The position numbers and the translations under genes are program-made. This document shows positions 1-8,067 of a stretch of 64,000 nucleotides of DNA, one piece after another. Numbering within the stretch: position 1 is the stretch's first letter; each line of letters opens with the position of its first letter. The stretch covers positions 4,284,501 to 4,348,500 of the forward strand of contig NZ_JAPEMI010000001.1 of NCBI RefSeq assembly GCF_026342835.1, in the 5' to 3' direction. Under the pieces are notes generated by a model, which saw only the letters and a program-made list of their open reading frames with translations, ran no database searches and was not told the origin of the DNA. The DNA comes from Streptomyces sp. NBC_00154 (lineage in GTDB: Bacteria; Actinomycetota; Actinomycetes; Streptomycetales; Streptomycetaceae).

Positions 1-1
1 G

Positions 2-436
2 GGTGGGCTGCTGGATGTGCACCGGCAGACCGCGGATGCGTTGCGGGCCGCCGGGTGCGAGATCATGCGGATTCCGTCCGGGCTGGTGGCGGACGAGGGC
101 ATGGTCTTCCAGTTCGCCGATGTGGCCGTGATGGAGCGCGGGGCGACGCTGTGGCACACGCACTCCCCGGCGCCGATGGCGGCCGTCCTGGACGGTCTGG
201 AGCGCGAGGGGCGGCCGATGCCGGATCTGGTCGTCGCCGATCACGGGTGGGCGGGTTGCGCCGGACAGCGGGGGCTCGACTCGGTCGGGTACGCGGACTG
301 CAATGACCCGGCGCTCTTCCTCGGGGAGGCGGAGGGCACCCTTCAGGTCGTCGTGCCGTTGGACGACCATGTCCTGGACCCGCGGTTCTACGACCCGATG
401 ACGGACTATCTGCTGGATGCGGCCGGGCTGATCTGA
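2..436 (+). CDS. Conserved hypothetical protein, C-terminal part
   Basis: The frame is open to the left edge, so the N-terminus lies outside the window; a GTG at 17 is an internal codon or at best an alternative start. About 144 residues are visible, with strongly GC-rich third positions, so it is a real gene. It reads as a soluble alpha/beta protein without signal peptide or membrane segment. The C-terminal half carries D-L-V-V-A-D-H-G-W-A-G-C, then a Y-A-D-C-N-D stretch and a V-V-P-L-D-D-H-V-L stretch, acidic and histidine clusters that could bind metal or phosphate. I recall similar actinobacterial proteins with only vague phosphatase-like labels and do not assign a function. It ends 13 bases before the convergent CDF transporter gene. 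Confidence 0.75.
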   Translation, partial: GGLLDVHRQTADALRAAGCEIMRIPSGLVADEGMVFQFADVAVMERGATLWHTHSPAPMAAVLDGLEREGRPMPDLVVADHGWAGCAGQRGLDSVGYADCNDPALFLGEAEGTLQVVVPLDDHVLDPRFYDPMTDYLLDAAGLI

Positions 437-449
437 GCGCCCGTCGCCC

Positions 450-1442
450 TCAGGCGTCGGGCGGGTCCGAGCCGGCGGCCCCGCGCCGTACGACCAGCCC
501 CAGCCCCGGCGTCGGGTCCAGATACACCCGGCGGATCGCCGGATACCGTTCCTGCAGCTGCTCCTCGGCCTCCTCGCACGCCCACTCGATCTGCGCCGCG
601 GTCGACGCGTCCCGGAAGTCGATCTTCGCGGCGACGAGGATTTCCGTCGGTCCCTGGATCAGGGTGGTGAGCTCCAGGACCTCGATGATGTGCGGTACGG
701 AGAGAAGCTCCTCGCGGATCCCGGCCCGCATCGCCTTCGGCACCGGGCGGCCGATCAGCAGTTGGGCGTTGGACCGGCCCAGCACCCAGGCCACGTACAC
801 CAGCAGTGCGCCGATCAGGAGGGACGCGACGCCGTCCCAGACGCCGGAGCCGGAGAGCTGGCCGCCGAGCAGGCCGCCCGCGGCGAGGACCAGGCCGGCC
901 AGGGCCGCCGAGTCCTCCATCACGACCGCCTTGACCGCGGTGTCGGGGGTGTGGCGCAAGTAGTGGGTGGTGGGTGCGCCCAGACGGGCGGCCTCGCCGC
1001 GGACCTGGCGCAGGCCCGTGCGCAGGGAGAAGCCCTCCAGGAGGAAGGCCACGGCCAGCACGATGTACGAGATCAGCGGGTCGCCGAGTTCCTCGCCCTG
1101 GACGAGGGTGTGGATGCCGTCGTAGAAGGCGAACACCGCGCCGCCGACGAACGTGGCGACCGAGGCGAGCAGCGCCCAGATGTAGCGCTCCGGGCCGTAG
1201 CCCAGCGGGTGTTCCTCGTCGGCGGGCTTCTCGCTGCGCTTGAGCGCGGTGAGCAGCAGGACCTCGGTGACCGTGTCGGCGACCGAGTGCGCCGCCTCGG
1301 AGAGCATCGCGCTCGATCCGCTGATCAGCCCCGCGACCGCCTTCGCCACGGCGATACCGAGGTTGGCGACCGCCGCGACGACGACCGTGAACGTGGACTC
1401 CCCACCAGGCGCGCTGTTGTCGATGCTGTTCTCGGCGCTCAT
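450..1442 (-). CDS. Cation diffusion facilitator (CDF) family metal exporter
   Basis: A 330-residue integral membrane protein that would exchange a divalent metal (probably Zn, Co, Fe or Mn) for protons across the cytoplasmic membrane. The first helices carry the CDF signature around residues 43-57, with H52 and D56 forming the H-x-x-x-D metal site of the second transmembrane segment. A second acidic pair, E-D-S-A-A-L, lies in a later helix after a T-P-D-T-A-V-K segment. Roughly six hydrophobic segments precede a cytoplasmic C-terminal ferredoxin-like domain of about 85 residues. The ATG at 1442 gives the usual CDF N-terminus; the frame stays open upstream, but that part is not CDF-like. It lies 38 bases downstream of the thioesterase gene on the same strand and may be co-transcribed. 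Metal specificity cannot be told from this reading. Confidence 0.88.
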   Translation of the reverse strand: MSAENSIDNSAPGGESTFTVVVAAVANLGIAVAKAVAGLISGSSAMLSEAAHSVADTVTEVLLLTALKRSEKPADEEHPLGYGPERYIWALLASVATFVGGAVFAFYDGIHTLVQGEELGDPLISYIVLAVAFLLEGFSLRTGLRQVRGEAARLGAPTTHYLRHTPDTAVKAVVMEDSAALAGLVLAAGGLLGGQLSGSGVWDGVASLLIGALLVYVAWVLGRSNAQLLIGRPVPKAMRAGIREELLSVPHIIEVLELTTLIQGPTEILVAAKIDFRDASTAAQIEWACEEAEEQLQERYPAIRRVYLDPTPGLGLVVRRGAAGSDPPDA

Positions 1443-1480
1443 GGTGGGGAGTATCCATGACGGGGCGGGCCGTGGCCTGT

Positions 1481-2356
1481 TCAGTCCCGCGGGACCCGGA
1501 CCACGCCCTCCTGGATGACGGTGATCGCCAGCCGGCCGTCCTGCGTGTAGATACGGGCCTGACCGAGTCCGCGCCCGCCGGACGCGGACGGCGACTCCTG
1601 GTCGTACAGCAGCCATTCGTCGGCCCGGAACGGCCGGTGGAACCACATCGCGTGGTCCAGGCTCGCGCCGACCACGTCGCCGACCGCCCAGCCGCCGCGC
1701 CCGTGCGCGAGCAGCACCGAGTCGAGCAGCGTCATGTCGGAGACGTACGTGGCCATGCAGACGTGCAGCAGCGGGTCGTCCGCGAGTTTGCCGTTGGTGC
1801 GGAACCACACCTGGGAGCGGGGCTCCTGCGGTGTGCCGACGTTGGCGAACGGCGGGGCGTCGACATAGCGCAGGTCGACCGCAGCCCGCGCCTCCAGCAG
1901 CCGGTCCATGACACCCGGGTCGGTGAACGCGTCCGCGTACCGCGGGAGCATCTGTTCAGCCGTGGGCAGCGTCTCCGGGTCGGGAGCGGGCGGCATGTCC
2001 GCCTGGTGCTCCAGGCCCTCCTCGTACGTCTGGAAGGACGCCGAGAGGTGGAAGATCGGCTGCCCGTGCTGGACGGCCACCACCCGGCGGGTGGTGAAGG
2101 AGCGGCCGTCGCGGATCCGGTCGACGCTGTAGACGATCGGTGCGCCCGGGTCGCCCATCCGCAGGAAGTAGGAGTGCAAGGAGTGGGCCGTGCGGTCCGC
2201 GGGGACGGTGCGGCCCGCGGCGACGAGTGCCTGGGCCGCGACCTGGCCGCCGAAGACCCGGGGCACGACCGCCGAACGGCTCGTGCCCCGGAAGATGTCC
2301 CGCTCGATCTGCTCCAGGTCGAGCAGATCGAGCAGGGATTCAAGTGCTGAGCTCAT
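1481..2356 (-). CDS. tesB: Acyl-CoA thioesterase II (TesB-like)
   Basis: A 291-residue cytoplasmic enzyme predicted to hydrolyse medium and long acyl-CoA to free acid and CoA. Length and layout are those of the double-hotdog TesB family. The first hotdog contains F-R-G-T-S and V-F-G-G-Q-V-A-A-Q-A-L, followed by a S-L-H-S-Y-F-L-R-x-G-D motif. The second contains S-L-D-H-A-M-W-F-H-R-P-F, holding the presumed catalytic Asp, then S-x-S-A-S-G-G-R-G-L and a final Q-E-G near the C-terminus, matching the Asp/Ser-Thr/Gln active site known for TesB. It starts 19 bases downstream of the acyl-CoA dehydrogenase gene, so the two probably form one transcript in acyl-CoA turnover. Confidence 0.9.
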   Translation of the reverse strand: MSSALESLLDLLDLEQIERDIFRGTSRSAVVPRVFGGQVAAQALVAAGRTVPADRTAHSLHSYFLRMGDPGAPIVYSVDRIRDGRSFTTRRVVAVQHGQPIFHLSASFQTYEEGLEHQADMPPAPDPETLPTAEQMLPRYADAFTDPGVMDRLLEARAAVDLRYVDAPPFANVGTPQEPRSQVWFRTNGKLADDPLLHVCMATYVSDMTLLDSVLLAHGRGGWAVGDVVGASLDHAMWFHRPFRADEWLLYDQESPSASGGRGLGQARIYTQDGRLAITVIQEGVVRVPRD

Positions 2357-2375
2357 GGAGAAGAACGTAACCGCT

Positions 2376-3533
2376 CTACAGACCCATGGACTTGGCGATG
2401 ATCGACTTCATGACCTCGCTGGTGCCGCCGTAGATGCGGTTGACGCGGTTGTCCGCGTACAGGCGGGCGATCGGGTACTCGTTCATGTAGCCGTAGCCGC
2501 CGTGCAGCTGGAGGCAGCGGTCGATGACGCGGTGCGCGACCTCGGTGCAGAACAGCTTGGCGGAGGCGGCCTCGGCGGGCGTGAGCTCTCCCGCGTCCAG
2601 GGCCTCCAGGGCGCGGTCGGCGACGGCCTCGGCGGCGTCGACCTCGGCCTGGCAGGCGGCCAGCTCGAACTTGGTGTTCTGGAACGAGGCCACCGGCTTG
2701 CCGAAGACCGTGCGCTCCTGCACGTACTGCTGGGCGAACCGGACGGCGGCCTTGGCCTGCGCGTACGCACCGAAGGCGATGCCCCAGCGCTCGGACGGCA
2801 GGTTCTGACCGAGGTAGTAGAAGCCCTTGTTCTCCTCGCCGAGGAGGTCCTCGACGGGCACCTTCACGTCGACGAACGCCAGCTCGGCGGTGTCGGAGGT
2901 GCGCAGTCCGAGCTTGTCGAGCTTGCGGCCGATGGAGTAGCCCTCGGACTTGGTGTCCACGGCGAAGAGGGAGATGCCGAAGCGGCGGTCGTCCTCGCGC
3001 GGGGCGGAGGTGCGGGCACACACGATCACGCGGTCGGCGTGCACGCCACCGGTGATGAAGGTCTTGGCGCCGTTGAGGACGTAGTGCGTGCCGTCCTCCG
3101 AGAGCTTGGCGGTGGTCTTCATGCCCGCGACGTCGGAGCCGGTGCCCGGCTCGGTCATCGCCAGCGCCCACATCTCCTCGCCGGTGACGAACTTCGTCAG
3201 GTAGCGCTTCTTCTGCTCGTCGGAGGCGAGCAACTTGATGTAAGGCAGGGCGAGCAGCACGTGCACGCCGGAGCCGCCGAAGGAGACGCCCGCGCGTGCG
3301 GTCTCCTCGTAGAGCACAGCCTCGAACTTGTGCGTGTCCAGCCCCGCGCCGCCGAACTCCTCGGGGACGTTGATGCCGAATATGCCCAGCTCACCGAGCT
3401 TGTCGTAGAAGTCGCGCGGCGCCTGGCCCGCGGCGAACCACTCGTCGTAGACGGGCGCGACCTCGGCCTCGATGAAGGCGCGGATGGTCTCCCGGAACGC
3501 CTCGTGGTCCTCGTTGAATACCGTACGGCGCAC
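2376..3533 (-). CDS. Acyl-CoA dehydrogenase, long-chain/isovaleryl type
   Basis: A 385-residue FAD flavoenzyme for alpha,beta-dehydrogenation of acyl-CoA. N-terminal helical, beta and C-terminal helical domains are all present. FAD-binding motifs include W-A-L-A-M-T-E-P-G-T-G-S-D near residue 120 and L-H-G-G-Y-G-Y near the end. The C-terminal I-Y-G-G-T-S-E has Gly where medium-chain enzymes have their catalytic Glu. Instead a Glu sits in the helix-G motif P-S-E-R-W (E248), the base position of long-chain and isovaleryl dehydrogenases. That supports a branched- or long-chain substrate. The GTG at 3533 has an AGGAGG ribosome site 5-10 bases upstream. A palindromic site in the promoter suggests control by a TetR-like regulator. 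Confidence 0.93.
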   Translation of the reverse strand: MRRTVFNEDHEAFRETIRAFIEAEVAPVYDEWFAAGQAPRDFYDKLGELGIFGINVPEEFGGAGLDTHKFEAVLYEETARAGVSFGGSGVHVLLALPYIKLLASDEQKKRYLTKFVTGEEMWALAMTEPGTGSDVAGMKTTAKLSEDGTHYVLNGAKTFITGGVHADRVIVCARTSAPREDDRRFGISLFAVDTKSEGYSIGRKLDKLGLRTSDTAELAFVDVKVPVEDLLGEENKGFYYLGQNLPSERWGIAFGAYAQAKAAVRFAQQYVQERTVFGKPVASFQNTKFELAACQAEVDAAEAVADRALEALDAGELTPAEAASAKLFCTEVAHRVIDRCLQLHGGYGYMNEYPIARLYADNRVNRIYGGTSEVMKSIIAKSMGL

Positions 3534-3591
3534 GGGGGTGCCTCCTCTGTCAGCTTCGGTCAGCGGTGAGTGAGCTTCGGCCAGGGCTGGC

Positions 3592-3606
3592 TAAGCGCTT
3601 GCTCAG
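3592..3606. promoter_or_regulatory. Candidate operator upstream of acyl-CoA dehydrogenase
   Basis: The sequence TAAGCGCTTGCTCAG, with a perfect AAGCGCTT core, lies about 60 bases upstream of the dehydrogenase start. TetR-family regulators of acyl-CoA metabolism in actinobacteria often bind sites of this kind; the regulator is not encoded next to it. The same 11-mer AAGCGCTTGCT recurs in the LacI-controlled promoter near 23.2 kb. Confidence 0.4.
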
Positions 3607-3693
3607 CTCTGGTCAAAAGTTACCCGGCAGTCACCGGGGCTGTCCAGAGTTGGCCGGCGGGGGTCGCCCACATCACAGCCGGCGCTCACGCAC

Positions 3694-3771
3694 GACCGGC
3701 CGGCCCCGATCCCACTGCCGGACCGGCCGGCCGCGATCTCACCGCCGGACCGGTCGGCGGGGCCTCACGGC
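3694..3771. repeat. 27-bp imperfect tandem repeat, three copies
   Basis: Three units start at 3694, 3721 and 3748, each beginning GACCGG(C/T)CGG and followed by a C-rich segment. The last copy runs into the 3' end of the PucR gene. The repeat fills the space between the dehydrogenase promoter and the PucR stop codon. Confidence 0.7.
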
Positions 3772-5327
3772 TGCCGCAGTGCGAACCAGAGCTCCGTCCG
3801 TACGTCCATGTCGTCCAGGTCCGCGTCCAGCAGCGTCGCGCAGCGGGCGATGCGCTGGCGGACCGTGTTGCGGTGGACCTGGAGGGCTGCGGCCGTGCGG
3901 TCCCAGCTGCCGTGGAGGCTCAGCCAGCAGCGGAGCGTCTCCGCGAGCGTGGGGGTGAGCGGAGCGAGCAGCGCGCGGGCGTGCGCCTCCGCCTCGGCGC
4001 GCGGGACGAGAGCGGCAAGGCCCCGGCCGGTGTCGGTGTGGTGGTGGGCCAGCGGGGTACGGGTGGCCACGGCGCGGCCCAGCGCGCGGGCCGCCTGACC
4101 GTCGGCGAGGTCCAGTGCCGTGATGGGGGCCGGGGCGGAGGTGCCGAGCGTCCAGCCGGGCTGCGGAGTGATCCGGTCGCCGCCCGGGACCAGGACCTTG
4201 ACGGCGTCGCCGCCCCGGCCCGCGTCGACCAGGGCCGACCCGAGGGCGGCGCCCAGCGCCCCGGCGGTGAGCGGGTCGACCGGGCCGCCGCCGCTGCGGC
4301 GTGCGTGCACCACCGTCCAGAGTTCGGCGCCGCCGAGCAGCGGGGCGACGGCCACCGGGTCCGCGCCGAGCAGCAGCCGCACGAGCCCCGCCGACCGGCC
4401 CGCGGCGTCGGCGCCCTGGTGCGGGGCGGCCAGCAGGGAGAGGAGGACGACCGCGATCCCGGTGACCGTGTGGTCGCCCGCCTCGCGCCGCCCCGTCGCC
4501 AGCGCCAGGACGAGCCCCTGCCCGCCGCCGAGCGCGTACGCGAAGAGATGCGTGTCGCCGAGGGTGTCGGTCGCGGACGTCGGGGCCGGGGAGACGGGGG
4601 CGGCGGTGGGGGAGACCACGCGGGCCAGCCGGGTCAGGGCCGCCCGTACCTCGGGGGCCGGGCGGCGGCCCGCCGCGTGCAGCTCCTCGCCGGCCGCGGA
4701 GAGCAGCATCGCCCGGCCCGCCAGCTGCGCGGCAAGCTGGTGCAGCACCGCGGGCACCGGGTCCGGCCGGGCCGCGGCCGTCGCCAGTGCCTGCTGGGCG
4801 CGCGTCACCCGGCGCAGCTCCCGGTGCCGGGCCTCCGCCATCAGTCGCCACACCGCCCGCGCGATCGCTGTGAACGGCGTCGCGGGCGGCACCTCCACCA
4901 GTGGCAGCCCGTGCCGGTCGCACGCCTCGATCAGCGCCTGCGGCACCGCGTCGTGCACCGGGGTGACCCCGAAGCCGAGCGCCGCCGCCCCGGCCTCCAC
5001 CAGCCGGGCGACATACGTGTCCGGCTCCTTGAGCAGCACTCCGGCGCTCAGCAGCAGCTCACCGCCGAGCAGATACGGGTACGGGTCGGCCATCTCCGAG
5101 GTGTGCACCCACAGCAGGTCGACGTGGGCCGGGCCCGCGATCAGGCGCAGCCCGAGATCCTCGCGGGCGAGCAGTTCGGCGAGCGGGATCGGCGGGGTGG
5201 GGGGAGCCGACCCGGAGGGGGCGGCGGACCCGGAAGGAGCGGCGGACCCGGAAGGAGCGGCGGGGACGGTGGATCCGGTGGGGGCGGAGGGCCCGGTGGG
5301 AGTGTCCGGCATGGACGGTCCATCCAT
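3765..5327 (-). CDS. PucR-family transcriptional regulator
   Basis: A 520-residue regulator. After a Ser/Pro/Ala/Gly-rich leader comes the PucR N-terminal sensor domain (I-P-L-A-E-L-L-A-R-E-D-L-G-L-R-L at about residue 50, then L-L-W-V-H-T-S-E-M-A-D-P and L-L-G-G-E-L-L-L-S). A variable central region follows, ending in the typical C-terminal helix-turn-helix: L-S-L-H-G-S-W-D-R-T-A-A-A-L-Q-V-H-R-N-T-V with R-I-A-R-C. PucR-type proteins control purine, polyamine, GABA or guanidino-compound catabolism. This one is divergent from the symporter/agmatinase/TPP genes and is their likely local regulator. The leader contains a short G-S-A-A-P-S tandem repeat encoded by 18-bp units. The start may be the ATG at 5327 or the one at 5312; neither has a strong ribosome site. 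Confidence 0.88.
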   Translation of the reverse strand: MDGPSMPDTPTGPSAPTGSTVPAAPSGSAAPSGSAAPSGSAPPTPPIPLAELLAREDLGLRLIAGPAHVDLLWVHTSEMADPYPYLLGGELLLSAGVLLKEPDTYVARLVEAGAAALGFGVTPVHDAVPQALIEACDRHGLPLVEVPPATPFTAIARAVWRLMAEARHRELRRVTRAQQALATAAARPDPVPAVLHQLAAQLAGRAMLLSAAGEELHAAGRRPAPEVRAALTRLARVVSPTAAPVSPAPTSATDTLGDTHLFAYALGGGQGLVLALATGRREAGDHTVTGIAVVLLSLLAAPHQGADAAGRSAGLVRLLLGADPVAVAPLLGGAELWTVVHARRSGGGPVDPLTAGALGAALGSALVDAGRGGDAVKVLVPGGDRITPQPGWTLGTSAPAPITALDLADGQAARALGRAVATRTPLAHHHTDTGRGLAALVPRAEAEAHARALLAPLTPTLAETLRCWLSLHGSWDRTAAALQVHRNTVRQRIARCATLLDADLDDMDVRTELWFALRQP

Positions 5328-5444
5328 TGGCTACGGCGAGATTGGATAAAACGTACACTTCAGCGCCGCCTGTGGGCCACCTACCGTCTTCACGAACCAC
5401 ACATCCCGCAATGACCCGCAACGTGACTGAGACGGAGGAAGCCC

Positions 5445-6911
5445 ATGGCTGTCGACTACGCGGTGATCGTCGTCTATCTGGCCGGCATGCTCGCCATGGG
5501 TTGGTGGGGCATGCGCCGCGCCAAGTCCAAGAGCGAATTCCTGGTGGCGGGCCGCCGCCTCGGCCCCTGGATGTACTCCGGGACCATGGCCGCGATCGTC
5601 CTCGGCGGCGCGTCCACCATCGGTGGCGTCGGCCTCGGCTACCAGTACGGGCTCTCCGGCGCCTGGATGGTCTTCACCATCGGTCTCGGACTGCTCGCCC
5701 TGTCCATCTTCTTCTCGGCGCGCATCGCCCGGCTGAAGGTCTACACCGTCTCCGAGATGCTCGACCTGCGCTACGGCGGTAGGGCCGGCCTCATCTCCGG
5801 CGTCGTGATGTGGGCGTACACGCTGATGCTCGCGGTCACCTCGACCATCGCGTACGCCACCATCTTCGACGTCCTCTTCGACATGAACCGGACCGTCGCG
5901 ATCATCCTCGGCGGCGCCATCGTCGTCGCGTACTCGACGCTCGGCGGCATGTGGTCGATCACGCTCACGGACATGGTGCAGTTCGTCGTCAAGACGATCG
6001 GTGTGCTGCTCCTGCTCCTGCCGATCGCGGTCATCAAGGCCGGCGGCTTCAGCGAGATGAAGGCGAAGCTGCCCACCGAGTACTTCGACCCGCTGGGCAT
6101 CGGCGGCGAGACGATCTTCACCTACGTGCTGATCTACACCTTCGGCATGCTGATCGGTCAGGACATCTGGCAGCGCGTGTTCACCGCACGCACCGACCGC
6201 ACCGCGCGCTGGGGCGGTACCGTCGCCGGTACGTACTGCCTGGTCTACGCGCTCGCCGGAGCCGTCATCGGCACCGCGGCCAAGGTGATGTACCCGAAGC
6301 TGCCCAGCGCGGACTCCGCCTTCGCGACCATCGTCAAGGACGAACTGCCGGTGGGTGTGCGAGGGCTGGTGCTGGCCGCCGCACTCGCCGCGGTGATGTC
6401 GACGTCGTCCGGTGCGCTGATCGCCTGCGCCACCGTCGCCAACAACGACATCTGGTCGAAGCTGCGGGGCGTGGTGTCGCGCGGCCGGGGCGACGAGCAC
6501 GACGAGGTGAAGGGCAACCGGGTCTTCATCCTCATCATGGGTGTGGCCGTCATCGTCATCGCCATCGCGCTCAATAATGTGGTGGAAGCGCTGACCGTCG
6601 CGTACAACCTGCTCGTCGGCGGTCTGCTGGTGCCGATCCTCGGCGGTCTGCTGTGGCGCCGGGGCACGGCGGCCGGTGCGCTGGCCGCGGTCTCGGTGGG
6701 CGGCGTCGCCGTGATCGGCCTGATGGCGACCTACGGAATCCTCGCCAACGAGCCGGTCTACTACGGGCTGCTGGCCTCGCTCGCGGTGTACGTGATCGTC
6801 TCCCTGGCGACGAAGCCGACCGATGCGGCGGTGCTGGTCGCCTGGCGCGAGCGGCTGGCGGGGAAGGGTGCCGACTCGGACGAGACGGCCCCGGAATCCG
6901 TGACCGTCTGA
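5445..6911 (+). CDS. Sodium:solute symporter (SSS family)
   Basis: A 488-residue membrane protein with about 13 hydrophobic segments. It would use the sodium gradient to import a small organic solute. Family marks are the N-terminal Y-x-x-x-M-L-A-M-G-W-W-G followed by E-F-L-V-A-G-R-R-L-G-P-W, the G-G-A-S-T-I-G-G-V-G-L-G-Y-Q-Y-G segment, and the central A-A-x-A-A-V-M-S-T-S-S-G-A-L sodium-site helix. The C-terminus after the last helix is short and hydrophilic. A GGAGGAAG ribosome site lies 6 bases before the ATG. It is the first gene after the divergent PucR gene and is followed by the ureohydrolase, so a guanidino compound, polyamine or purine is the likely cargo; the exact solute is inferred only from context. 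Confidence 0.9.
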   Translation: MAVDYAVIVVYLAGMLAMGWWGMRRAKSKSEFLVAGRRLGPWMYSGTMAAIVLGGASTIGGVGLGYQYGLSGAWMVFTIGLGLLALSIFFSARIARLKVYTVSEMLDLRYGGRAGLISGVVMWAYTLMLAVTSTIAYATIFDVLFDMNRTVAIILGGAIVVAYSTLGGMWSITLTDMVQFVVKTIGVLLLLLPIAVIKAGGFSEMKAKLPTEYFDPLGIGGETIFTYVLIYTFGMLIGQDIWQRVFTARTDRTARWGGTVAGTYCLVYALAGAVIGTAAKVMYPKLPSADSAFATIVKDELPVGVRGLVLAAALAAVMSTSSGALIACATVANNDIWSKLRGVVSRGRGDEHDEVKGNRVFILIMGVAVIVIAIALNNVVEALTVAYNLLVGGLLVPILGGLLWRRGTAAGALAAVSVGGVAVIGLMATYGILANEPVYYGLLASLAVYVIVSLATKPTDAAVLVAWRERLAGKGADSDETAPESVTV

Positions 6912-6924
6912 CCACTTGTCCTCA

Positions 6925-7037
6925 ACATCCCCCATCGCCTCAAGGGCATGGGAGGTGTCCCCTCGACGGGCTCGATCCTGGCCCTGTCGTCCTCAATCGC
7001 CGGGCAGGCAATCCGAGCCCGTCCGGCGATTGGGGAC
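6925..7037. repeat. Two intergenic hairpin repeats between symporter and agmatinase genes
   Basis: The first hairpin spans 6925-6959, with an 11-base stem of mostly Watson-Crick pairs. The second spans 6989-7037: a 15-bp arm containing CTCAATCGCCGG pairs with CCGGCGATTGGGG around a 19-base loop, with one G-T wobble. The second resembles the dispersed ATCGCCGG-type intergenic hairpins common in Streptomyces. Lying inside a same-strand gene pair, they could attenuate or process the transcript. Confidence 0.7.
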
Positions 7038-7089
7038 ACAACCCGTTGTACCCGCACCACCCCGCGTCATCAGAAGAAAGGCACTCCCC

Positions 7090-8067
7090 ATGAGCAGCAA
7101 CGAAACGCCGCGCGGCCCCATCGACTCCTCCCGCGTCCCGCGGTACGCCGGGCCAGCGACGTTCGCGCGGCTGCCCCGCCTCGACGAGGTCGGCACCGCC
7201 GATGTCGCCGTCGTCGGCGTGCCCTTCGACACGGGTGTCTCGTACCGCCCCGGTGCCCGCTTCGGCGGCAACGCCATCCGTGAGGCGTCGCGCCTGCTGC
7301 GCCCGTACAACCCGGCGCAGGACGCCTCGCCGTTCGCCCTCGCGCAGGTCGCCGACGCCGGTGACATCGCCGCCAACCCGTTCAACATCAACGAGGCCGT
7401 CGAGACGATCGAGGCCGCGGCCGACGATCTGCTCGGTACCGGCGCCCGCATGATGACGCTCGGCGGCGACCACACCATCGCGCTGCCCCTCCTTCGCTCC
7501 GTCGCGAAGAAGCACGGCCCCGTCGCCCTGCTCCACTTCGACGCCCACCTCGACACGTGGGACACCTACTTCGGCGCCGAGTACACCCACGGCACGCCGT
7601 TCCGCCGGGCCGTCGAGGAGGGCATCCTCGACACGTCCGCGCTCTCCCACGTCGGCACGCGCGGCCCGCTGTACGGCAAGCAGGACCTCGACGACGACGC
7701 CAAGATGGGCTTCGGCATCGTCACCTCCGCCGACGTCATGCGCCGCGGTGTCGACGAGATCGCCGACCAGCTGCGCCAGCGCATCGGCGACCGCCCGCTG
7801 TACATCTCCATCGACATCGACGTGCTGGACCCGGCGCACGCGCCCGGCACCGGCACCCCCGAGGCCGGCGGTCTCACCTCCCGCGAGCTCCTCGAGATCG
7901 TCCGCGGCCTGTCCTCCTGCAACCTGGTCTCCGCCGACCTGGTCGAGGTCGCCCCCGCGTACGACCACGCCGAGATCACCTCCGTCGCCGCCTCGCACAC
8001 GGCGTACGAACTCACGACGATCATGTCCCGTCAGATCGCGGCGGCGAAGGGGGCCGAGGGCAAGTGA
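7090..8067 (+). CDS. speB: Agmatinase / guanidinobutyrase-type ureohydrolase
   Basis: A 325-residue cytoplasmic enzyme predicted to hydrolyse a guanidino group to urea plus an amine, using two Mn ions. All metal ligands are visible: H128 in G-G-D-H-T-I-A-L-P, D151/H153/D155 in F-D-A-H-L-D-T-W, and D242/D244 in I-D-I-D-V-L-D-P. The fold and length are those of agmatinases rather than arginases. The ATG at 7090 is chosen because the frame upstream runs through the hairpin repeats and has no ureohydrolase character. The next gene overlaps its stop by 4 bases, so the two products are made together. Agmatine, 4-guanidinobutyrate or another guanidino acid could be the substrate; family membership is certain, the substrate is not. 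Confidence 0.92.
   Translation: MSSNETPRGPIDSSRVPRYAGPATFARLPRLDEVGTADVAVVGVPFDTGVSYRPGARFGGNAIREASRLLRPYNPAQDASPFALAQVADAGDIAANPFNINEAVETIEAAADDLLGTGARMMTLGGDHTIALPLLRSVAKKHGPVALLHFDAHLDTWDTYFGAEYTHGTPFRRAVEEGILDTSALSHVGTRGPLYGKQDLDDDAKMGFGIVTSADVMRRGVDEIADQLRQRIGDRPLYISIDIDVLDPAHAPGTGTPEAGGLTSRELLEIVRGLSSCNLVSADLVEVAPAYDHAEITSVAASHTAYELTTIMSRQIAAAKGAEGK

Noticed and set aside
1481..3533. Acyl-CoA dehydrogenase lacking its catalytic base because I-Y-G-G-T has no Glu
   Set aside because: The helix-G Glu (E248 in S-E-R-W) occupies the base position of long-chain/isovaleryl enzymes, so the enzyme should be active.
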